Part shown: positions 54,354 to 64,000 of the stretch, piece after piece
Layout: each line of letters starts with the position of its first letter
Numbering within the stretch: position 1 is the first letter of the stretch
NCBI GenBank assembly: GCA_016706365.1
Contig: JADJJU010000001.1
Span: 266,001 to 330,000 of the forward strand
Origin: Saprospiraceae bacterium
GTDB taxonomy: Bacteria > Bacteroidota > Bacteroidia > Chitinophagales > Saprospiraceae
DNA: 64,000 nucleotides
Direction of reading: 5' to 3'
Program-made: the position numbers and the translations under genes
Notes under the pieces: generated by a model
Databases searched by the model: none
The model's input: the letters and a program-made list of their open reading frames with translations, nothing else
What the model was told of the DNA's origin: nothing

Positions 54354-54496
54354 CCCCTCTTTTGAAAAGTAATCATCCATTGAAATTGGAGTAGCCGAGT
54401 AGGTTTGTTCGACGGGGCTCACTTCACTACTCGGTTCACTTTACAAAAAAGGTACGTTTAGTACCTTTTTTGCTCGTTCATCCTTCAAAAGGGAAA
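54354..54496 (-). repeat. Palindromic element, copy 2, with terminal inverted repeats
   Basis: Core hairpin CAAAAAAGGTAC-GTTTA-GTACCTTTTTTG (54444-54472), a second dyad CCGAGTAG/CTACTCGG, and terminal arms CCTCTTTTGAA (54356-54366) and TTCAAAAGGG (54484-54493). Read on the minus strand its blocks (AAGTGAACCGA, GTCGAAC, GGCTACTCCA) follow the same order as at 21219-21332. Confidence 0.7.
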
Positions 54497-54557
54497 GGCC
54501 GGAATAGGGTTCATACCCAAAACTCACAACCCCCACAGCGGCTGTTTTGGCTGTTCC

Positions 54558-54632
54558 GCCAGAGGCCAGCAGCCAGGAGCCAGAAGCGGCTGTATTACTT
54601 GCAGCTTGAAGCTTGCAGCTCTCTTCTACTGA
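54558..54632. repeat. Heptad arrays GCCAGNA and CTTGCAG running into the carB stop codon
   Basis: GCCAGAG GCCAGCA GCCAGGA GCCAGAA GCGGCTG (54558-54592), then CTTGCAG CTTGAAG CTTGCAG CTCTCTT CTACTGA (54598-54632). The TAG stop of carB (minus strand, 54626-54628) is the first three bases of the last unit. Confidence 0.88.
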
Positions 54633-57441
54633 TACAAATACATCGACCGGTTCCTCTCCAATTCTCTGAAGTAAGGATCCCTCAGGTCTTTAATGAATCT
54701 GATCGCCTCTCCTGTAGATTTCATCTCTGGTCCAAGGCGTTTATCTACATTCGGGAATTTGTCAAAACTAAATACAGGCACCTTGATGGCGTATCCTTCC
54801 AGCTTCTTCTCGATTTTGAAGTCCTTCAGCTTGTGAGTGCCCAGCATTACTTTGGTGGCAATATTTAAAAATGGGACCCCATATGCTTTGGCAATGAATG
54901 GAGTAGTACGCGAAGCCCTTGGGTTGGCTTCGATCACATATACTTTTTCGTCTTTGATGGCAAATTGGATATTAATCAATCCTCTGATATTCAATGCGAA
55001 GGCCAGCTTACGTGCATACTCTACCATTGTCTGAACGGTTTCCTCGGACAAAGAATAAGTAGGTAATAATGCTGCACTGTCTCCTGAATGAATTCCTGCT
55101 GGCTCGATATGCTCCATGATACCCATGATATGCACCTCCTCCCCGTCACAGATAGCATCTATTTCAGCCTCCTTTGCTCTTTCAAGAAAATGGTCGATTA
55201 AAACTCTGTTTTCAGGGAAATGCTTGAAAATATGCAGAATCGTTCTCTCCAGCTCATTGTCATTGATCACAATACGCATAGATTGACCACCCAAAACATA
55301 GGAAGGACGCACCAGTACAGGATAACCAATTTCTCTGGCCAGATCCAGGCCTTCATCCGCATTTCTCGCAACACCGTATCGTGGATAAGGAATATGCAAT
55401 GCCTTCAACAAATCAGAGAAAGATCCTCTGTCTTCCGCCAAATCCATGGAAGCATAATCCGTTCCTATAATTTTAATTCCATGCTTATGAAACTCCTTCG
55501 CCAGTTTCAATGCAGTCTGGCCGCCCAATTGTACGATTACGCCTTCAGGTTTCTCCAGCGCAATGATCTCCTGGATATGCTCCCAGAATACCGGTTCAAA
55601 ATACAGCTTATCTGCAATGTCAAAATCCGTAGACACAGTTTCAGGATTGCAATTGATCATGATGGACTCATATCCTGCCTCCTTCAATGCAATCAATCCG
55701 TGCACACAGCAATAGTCAAATTCTATACCCTGACCAATACGATTGGGCCCTGATCCCAATACTATTACTTTCTTGTTATCTGATGGAATAGATTCATTCT
55801 CTGTCTCAAATGAAGAATAGTAATAAGGTGTCTTCGCCTCAAACTCTGCGGCGCAAGTATCTACAAGTTTATAAGTCCTCTTGATTCCCAGGCTCATTCG
55901 CTGTCTGGTCACCTCCTCCTCTCTGATCCTCATAAGCCATGCAATCTGTGCATCAGAATATCCGCATTGTTTCAGCTCGATGAAAAATTCTTTTGGAATA
56001 TCTTCAGCTACATTATATCTTATTACTTGCTCCTCAAGTTGTACCAGGTATTTTATTTGTCGGATAAACCAGGGATCTATATGCGTCATTTTTTGCAATG
56101 TCTTCTCCGGCACACCCAGACGCAGCGCGTCTTTCAGCCGGTATATTCTGTCATCGCTAGGTATCTCCAAACGGTTCAGAATGTCCTCTGTTCTGATCCA
56201 TTCCTTCATATCAGCGCCCAGACCCATTCTGTTATTCTCCTGCGACTGACAAGCTTTTTGCAATGCCTCCAGAAAACTTCTGCCGATCGCCATCACCTCT
56301 CCCACAGATTTCATCTGCAGACCCAGAGTATTGTCAGCTCCGGGAAACTTGTCAAAATTCCATCTCGGCATTTTGACAATCACATAGTCCAGGGTTGGTT
56401 CAAAAAATGCAGAGGTGGTTTTGGTGATTTGATTTGGCAATTCATCAAGATGATATCCAATTGACAATTTTGCTGCAATTTTCGCAATTGGATATCCGGT
56501 AGCCTTACTTGCAAGAGCTGAAGACCTTGATACACGAGGATTGATTTCCACAGCTATCAGTTCCTCATTCTCCGGATTCTGCGCAAACTGCACATTGCAT
56601 CCCCCTGCGAAATTACCCAGAGAACGCATCATTTTGATCGCATCATTTCTCATCTGCTAATAAGCCGTATCCGACAAAGTCATTGCGGGAGCCACAGTTA
56701 TACTGTCTCCTGTATGAATTCCCATTGGATCCAGATTTTCTACCGTGCAAATAATGACAACATTATCATTTAAATCACGCAATAACTCCAGCTCAAATTC
56801 TTTCCATCCAAGTACCGCCTTCTCTACCAAAACTTCGTGAGTCGGAGAAGCATTCAATCCTCTCTTCAGGGCTTCATCAAATTCAGAATCCTGAAACACG
56901 AATCCGCCCCCCGTTCCGCCAAGTGTATATGAAGGCCTGATGACCAGTGGATAACCCAGCTTCTGAGCAGCTTCCTTTCCTTCCAAAAATGAATTGGCAA
57001 TATATGAAGGAGCCACCTGCATCCCGATTCTACCCATCAATTTCCTGAATTCCTCACGGTTCTCGGTGAGCTCGATAGCATCAAGATCCACACCGATCAT
57101 GCGAACATTATATTTTTCCAGATGCCCTGTTTGCCGGCTTCGATAGCCAGATTGAGCGCAGTCTGTCCGCCCATAGTAGGCAATACAGCATCGATCTGTC
57201 TTTCTTCCAGAATCTGGATCAGACTTTCAGGTGTCAAAGGTAGCAGATATACATGATCAGCAGTCATCGGATCAGTCATGATCGTCGCAGGATTGGAGTT
57301 GATCAGGGATACCTCGATACCTTCCTCGCGGAGCGATCTCGAAGCCTGCGATCCCGAATAATCAAACTCACAAGCTTGCCCAATAATGATAGGTCCACTC
57401 CCTATGATGAGGACAGAACGGATAGAAGAATCTTTAGGCAT
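54626..57441 (-). pseudogene. carB: Carbamoyl-phosphate synthase large subunit, with one frameshift and one internal TAG
   Basis: Three consecutive frames give one CarB (~938 residues after repair). It makes carbamoyl phosphate from bicarbonate, ammonia and ATP for pyrimidine and arginine synthesis. Frame 1 from ATG 57441: IRSVLIIGSGPIIIGQACEFDYSG to GKQGIWK. The T5 run 57113-57117 lacks one base; adding it gives GIWKKYNVRMIGVD. Frame 2 runs to LSDTAY, then TAG at 56657-56659 where the family has Gln (SDTAYQQMR), a C-to-T change. Frame 3 continues QMRNDAIKMMRSLGNF to the second ATP-grasp half and ends RSMYLYQ. The C-terminal allosteric MGS domain is absent, as is usual in this phylum. Glutaminase subunit carA not in window. 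Confidence 0.88.
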
Positions 57442-57589
57442 GGGGGGCTTTTTCTTGAATTGCGGGCAAAGATAATCATTCAGCATAAAAATATATATAA
57501 AAAACATCACCTTACCTCTTTACTCAGTTTTAGCCATACTGGTACCTTGTTATTTAGGGAATAAAAATCATTTGGGCGTCCCCCTCCTG

Positions 57590-57815
57590 CGTCGGGTCGT
57601 TCCCTTCCGGGGTTCCGTCCCGTCGCTTTGCTTTGGGGACTGCTAGCTGCGCTCGCACCCTCCAGGCAACTGACGCATTGGAGTCAAATTGGGTGGTTCC
57701 GTAATATTTGGATTTGATGCTTCGATTGGCTTTTCGCGAGGGGCTTTGCCGCCTCGCTGGTATATGCCACCCCTTCAGGGCTTATACCGTGTCATTCTAG
57801 AGGGGCGGCATATTT
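57590..57815. repeat. GC-rich nested hairpin region between carB and parC
   Basis: GCGAGG/CCTCGC (57736-57757) and outer arms ATATGCC/GGCATAT (57762-57768, 57807-57813) around CACCCCT/AGGGGCG. Upstream lies a C/G-rich block (57593-57665) with GTCCC/GGGGAC pairing. The composition is clearly more GC-rich than the surrounding spacer. Confidence 0.6.
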
Positions 57816-57891
57816 AAAAGTTAAGGCTATGCTTTATCTTGTTTCATACCACATAATCAAGCACTGGCTGTTCCCTGCCAGCTCATATTGT

Positions 57892-58064
57892 CATCTCTCA
57901 TCTCTAATATCTGGCTTTCACTCGTAAATCGTAAATGGCTGTTAATTCGGCTGTTCAATTGGCTGTTCGGCTGCTTAATTTTCAATTTTCAACTTTCAAC
58001 TTTCAACTTTCAACTCCCACCCGGCTGTTGTCATCTTATCTCTCATATCTCATATCTCATCTCT
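57892..58064. repeat. Heptad super-array: several unit types in one register, upstream of parC
   Basis: CATCTCT x2, then TCGTAAA TCGTAAA TGGCTGT TAATTCG GCTGTTC AATTGGC TGTTCGG CTGCTTA ATTTTCA ATTTTCA ACTTTCA x3 ACTCCCA in a single unbroken register (57922-58019), then GTCATCT TATCTCT CATATCT CATATCT CATCTCT (58030-58064). Confidence 0.88.
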
Positions 58065-58074
58065 AAAAAATTCC

Positions 58075-58082
58075 TACCTTTG
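58075..58082 (+). promoter_or_regulatory. -7 element (TACCTTTG) of parC
   Basis: An exact TAnnTTTG match. It ends one base before the ATG at 58084, so that ATG would lie before or at the transcript start; the ATG at 58117 is therefore the likely start, with a leader of roughly 30 bases. The heptad array occupies the -33 region. Confidence 0.5.
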
Positions 58083-58116
58083 CATGTCAGATTTTTTATA
58101 TACTTTCTATTTTAAT

Positions 58117-60857
58117 ATGGAACCAACTACAGGTCAGGACCCGGATAAGCTCAAGACGATGTCCGTGTTGTATGAAGACTACTTTCTCGACTATGCCTCA
58201 TATGTAATTTTGGAAAGAGCGGTGCCCGCTTTGCTGGACGGACTTAAGCCCGTTCAACGGAGAATCCTGCACAGTATGAAAGAAATGGATGATGGCCGCT
58301 ACCACAAAGTAGCTAATATCATCGGCCAGACAATGCAGTACCATCCACATGGAGATGCAGCCATCGGAGATGCACTCGTCAATATGGGTCAGAAAAATCT
58401 GTTGATCGATTGTCAGGGAAACTGGGGAGATGTTCGGACAGGGGACTCCGCAGCTGCTGCGAGGTATATTGAAGCACGTTTGACCAAATTCGCCCTGGAA
58501 ATTGCCTTCAATGCACAGACAACTGACTGGCAGCTTACGTATGATGGACGTAAGAAAGAACCCATTCTTTTACCGGTCAAATTTCCATTGGTTTTATCAG
58601 AAGGTGTAGAAGGGATTGCCGTAGGACTTTCCACCAAAATTCTTCCCCATAATTTCAATGAATTACTGGATGCCGCGATTGCCATATTAAAGAATGAACC
58701 ATTTGTAGTTTATCCTGATTTCCAGACCGGAGGATTTATTGATGTGGCAAATTACAATAAAGGAAAAAGAGGCGGTAAGGTCAGAATCCGTGCCAAAATA
58801 GAAACGATTGACAACTGGCTATCAAGGAGATACCTTATAGTACTACTACAGGCTCACTCATTGAAAGCATTCTCAAAGCCAATGACAAAGGCGTTATTAA
58901 GGTCAAAAAAGTCACCGACAATACCGCCAAAGATGTAGAATTGTTGATCGAACTGGCACCCGGTGTTTCACCGGATGTGACCATTGATGCGCTTTATGCA
59001 TTTACAGATTGTGAGATTTCTGTATCTCCTAATGCATGCGTCATTCTGGATGACAGACCATACTTTATGGATGTGGATGAAATTCTTCGCATTACCACAA
59101 AGCACACCAGAGAATTACTGGGCAAGGAGCTTGAGATTGAAAAAAATGCACTCGAAGAAAAATGGCATTTCGCCAGCCTTGAAAAGATATTCATAGAAAA
59201 CAGAGTTTATCACGAAATAGAAGAATGCGAAACCTGGGAAGCTGTCATTTCTACGATCGACAGCGAGATGAGACGCTACATCAGAGAGCCCCAGGAAGAA
59301 CTGCTGCCTAATGATAACAGATTGCTGCTGACCAGGAAATTCACAGAAGAAGATATTCTAAGATTGACTGAAATCAAGATTAAAAGAATTTCGAAATTCA
59401 ATGCCTTCAAGGCAGACGAGTATCTCAATCAATTACTTGCAGATCTTGAAAAAGTCAAGTATCACATTGCACATTTGACGCAATACACCATTGATTACTA
59501 CAAAAAACTGAAAGAAAAATACGGTAAGGATCGCGGCAGAAAAACAACAATCGCTGTCTTTGACAATATAGAAGCCACTCAGGTGGTCGCCAACAATGCC
59601 AAGCTTTACATCAACAGAGAGGAAGGCTTTATTGGTATGGGCATCAAAAAAGAGGAATTTGTAGCTGACTGTTCTGATATTGATGACATCATCGTATTCA
59701 GAAAGGACGGTAAATGCATTGTATCCCGGATTGGAGACAAGGTATTTGTGGGCAAAAACATTATCTATGCCGCTGTTTGGAAAAAAGGAGACGAACGCAC
59801 TACCTATAATATGATTTACCATGATCAGAAGACCATGAAATCATTCAGCAAGCGATTCAATGTCAATGCTATCATCCGCGACAAGGAATATGATCTCACT
59901 GCCGGCAATGAAGGATCTTATGTTCATTACTTCTCCGCCAACCAAAACGGAGAAGCAGAAATTGTTCAGGTGACATTGCATCCAAGATCCAAGGCTAAGA
60001 TCAAGGTATTCGATTACGATTTTACGCAATTGGCAATCAAAGGCCGTGCTTCTCAGGGAAATACTGTCTCAAAGTATCCGGTCAAAAAGGTAGAACTTAA
60101 ATCAGCAGGAAAATCTACTTTAGGAGCCCGCAAAATCTGGTTTGACGATATCACAGCCCGACTCAATACCGATGGAAGAGGAAGATTGCTGGGCGCATTT
60201 GATACCGGAGATAAAATCATTGTGCTCATGAAAGACGGTACCTATGAACTGACCGACTATGAATTGACCAACAAGTACAATATGGCTGAGATCATCAGCA
60301 TCAACAAGCTACATCCTGATCTCGTCATTAGTGCCATACATTTTGAAGGAGAGAAAGGAATTACTTTAGTGAAGCGCTTCAAAGTGGAAACTACTTCACT
60401 CGGTCAAAAATTCAGCTTCATAATGGAGCATCCAAAATCAAAACTCCTCTACGCTTCCACTCATCCCGAGCCACAAGTAGAGTATCAGATCAAAATCAAA
60501 TCCAAAACCTTCGATGGCACATTGAATCTGGCAGAATTCATTGAAGTGAAAGGCTGGAAAGCATTGGGCAATAAACTGAGCGATCAGATGCTGACCCATA
60601 TCAAGGACATCTCTGCTCCCGTAGAAGCCATTGTCATTGCAGAACCAAGTCCATCTTCATCTCCTTCTACAACAAATGCCACCACAATTCAGGAGCCTGA
60701 TTTACCTTCAGAAGATGAAACTATTGAAGACTCTTCTGAAGAATCTCAAACTTCAGAACCCGACAAAACTGCAGGATCAGATAGTGACAATAATAAGCCA
60801 CTGAAGCCGGGAGATACAATTGATTTTGATGTAGACGGGCAGGGTAGGCTGTTTTAA
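58117..60857 (+). pseudogene. parC: DNA topoisomerase IV subunit A, interrupted by a frameshift
   Basis: About 913 residues after repair. The A subunit breaks and rejoins DNA to unlink sister chromosomes. N-terminal part: YEDYFLDYASYVILERAVPALLDGLKPVQRRILHSM, HPHGDAAIGDALVNMGQKNLL, and the catalytic Tyr in AAARYIEARLTKFA. The frame breaks near 58815: ETIDN-W stops matching and the other frame resumes AIKEIPYSTTTGSLIESILKANDKGVIKVKKV. One missing C would read DNLAIKEI; a 7-base loss would fit the usual DNKTLAIKEI. The C-terminal half holds beta-pinwheel blades and an acidic Ser/Glu-rich tail (~590-638 of the second frame). parE is not adjacent. Probably functional. Confidence 0.85.
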
Positions 60858-60904
60858 TTATCAACAATAAACTGGAGGTCGACAGTTTCAATAATGGAAG
60901 TGTT

Positions 60905-61028
60905 AATATAACCCCGAATAGGGGTTCACCAATGAGTAGCCCCGGATGAAAATCCGGGGTAAAAAATAATAAATCAATTGTTTCGGCGTGATTTTTTGCC
61001 TGAAAGAAGCAAAAATCATGACAAAACA
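60905..61028. repeat. Composite palindromic element, copy 2
   Basis: AACCCC-GAAT-A-GGGGTT (60910-60926), CCCCGGAT-GAAA-ATCCGGGG (60940-60959), then TGATTTTTTGC...GCAAAAATCA (60989-61018). The last part shares the core TTTTTGCCTGAAAGAAG with the minus strand of 27340-27360. Right after parC, so it could also act as its transcript end. Confidence 0.65.
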
Positions 61029-61169
61029 AACATCCACAGATTCAGCAAACCCCAAGCTCAATTCTTAATATTAGAGAAATATATATTTGTCATTTGCAAT
61101 AAATGATACAAATGCTTATGCGCATTGTTAGAGCTTTGCGTGAGAAAATCCAGAAATCCAGAAATTAAG

Positions 61170-61230
61170 ATATCAGGTTTCAGATATCAGGTTTCAGATA
61201 TCAGGTTTCAGATTTAAAAATCTGTAAATC
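61170..61230. repeat. Heptad array ATATCAG / GTTTCAG alternating
   Basis: ATATCAG GTTTCAG repeated three times, then ATTTAAA AATCTGT. An 8-base repeat (CTTCTAAA CTTCTAAA CTTTTCAA) lies near 61453-61476. No gene was found between parC and the 5S rRNA. Confidence 0.8.
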
Positions 61231-61508
61231 TTTTCAATACAAATCCATGATATATATAATATAAGGGTAGCTGTTGTTGCTGGAGATACAAGCATGGAAA
61301 TGAAAGAGGGCAAATTCTTGGTTTACAATTTCAATATTAAGAGTTTGTTTTTTACTCTTTTAAGTGCAAGTCAGAGGCTTGCAGACGCAACGATTCGGGT
61401 CAGAGACCGCGAATCGAGCGAAATAAAGAGAAAAATCAACTCAACTCGCCTTTTCTTCTAAACTTCTAAACTTTTCAACTCCTCCACATTTCTACAAATC
61501 TATAGTAT

Positions 61509-61556
61509 GGGCATAAAAAAAGGGAGCTCAATATCATACGATACTGAACTCCCTTA
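61509..61556 (-). terminator. Terminator of the rRNA operon
   Basis: On the minus strand AGGGAGTTCAGTAT pairs with ATATTGAGCTCCCT (small mismatches near the loop), followed by T7. It lies directly after the 5S gene. Confidence 0.85.
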
Positions 61557-61565
61557 GTATAAATT

Positions 61566-61681
<116 letters not shown>

Positions 61682-61889
61682 TTCTTAGTCAGATTCGATG
61701 CTCCACTGGAGTATCTTATCTGCTTTATGTCGTTTGACAGGCTATCAACAAGGAATGTTAGAAACAAGTCTTAAGCTTAATTTTAGTAGTTTTTGGTATC
61801 GATCAGTTTCGGTTGATCTGTCCGTATAATATACCTTTTGCTGCACATTATACTTCGTAGTTCTTAGTAACTCCTCCTTCCGGATTCGT
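61682..61889 (-). other. 23S-5S internal spacer
   Basis: About 208 bases between the 5S and 23S genes. I see no tRNA in it. It contains AT-rich sequence that should hold the RNase III processing stem of the 23S ends. Confidence 0.6.

Positions 61890-64000
<2,111 letters not shown>

Noticed and set aside
56653..56660. TAG reassigned to Gln in this organism
   Set aside because: TAG ends several other genes here at the expected place (for example 29169, 54626), so reassignment would extend them wrongly.
61682..61889. tRNA in the 23S-5S spacer
   Set aside because: No cloverleaf or T-loop GGTTCGAATCC-like sequence could be found; no tRNA was seen anywhere in the window.

Overview
The window looks like a chromosome segment of a Bacteroidota bacterium, most likely from the Saprospiria or a neighbouring class. 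The evidence is: four secreted proteins with type IX secretion (T9SS) C-terminal signals (three type A, one type B); a PUR-alpha-like protein; two glycine-rich single-RRM proteins; a DUF2480 protein; a large CarB without its allosteric domain; and promoters of the TTTG / TAnnTTTG type with no visible Shine-Dalgarno sites. Nearly all genes are housekeeping or envelope genes. The species is not recognised.

Layout. 1-5.6 kb: end of an ABC exporter, PUR-alpha protein, RRM protein, a T9SS protein, a membrane LytTR regulator and a DUF4287/DUF5655 protein. 5.8-12.1 kb: lipoprotein superoxide dismutase, uncharacterised proteins and a UDP-glucuronate decarboxylase. 12.5-20.2 kb: lipid A/LPS core genes (kdtA and the heptose kinase rfaE1), two tandem paralogous T9SS proteins and a small secreted protein. 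20.2-21.7 kb: about 1.5 kb without intact genes, holding an IS110-type transposase relic. 21.7-28.7 kb: M28 peptidase, radA, scpB, DUF2480, lytic transglycosylase, pgk. 29.2-37.0 kb, all minus strand: LOG protein, glycosyltransferase, MFS transporter, acetyltransferase, DEAD-box helicase, RRM protein, tatC. 37.2-40.7 kb: cation exchanger, YbaB/EbfC, T9SS type B protein, GHMP kinase. 40.7-47.0 kb: a minus-strand run of PmtA-like methyltransferase, OmpA/PD40 protein, E2 acyltransferase, cinA and birA. 47.0-49.5 kb: rsfS-ftsH. 49.7-50.4 kb: higBA toxin-antitoxin pair. 51.1-60.9 kb: lipoprotein esterase, hemolysin III, carB, topoisomerase IV subunit A. 61.5-64 kb: 5S and partial 23S rRNA on the minus strand.

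The most unusual content is between the genes. (1) Many intergenic spacers carry short tandem repeats of 7 nt (8 nt at two places). The unit sequence differs from place to place but the period stays the same. Arrays often run into a stop codon or up to a start codon. (2) Four spacers carry arrays in which a short GTGAYRTC-type motif alternates with different spacers, most of them palindromic. (3) At least three further families of structured palindromic elements are present, two of them with compensatory or arm-to-arm conservation between copies.

Eight genes, including carB, parC and tatC, are interrupted by single-base indels, mostly in homopolymers, and carB also has an internal TAG. That pattern looks like residual consensus error in the assembly rather than decay, so these genes are reported as single loci with the frameshift noted.
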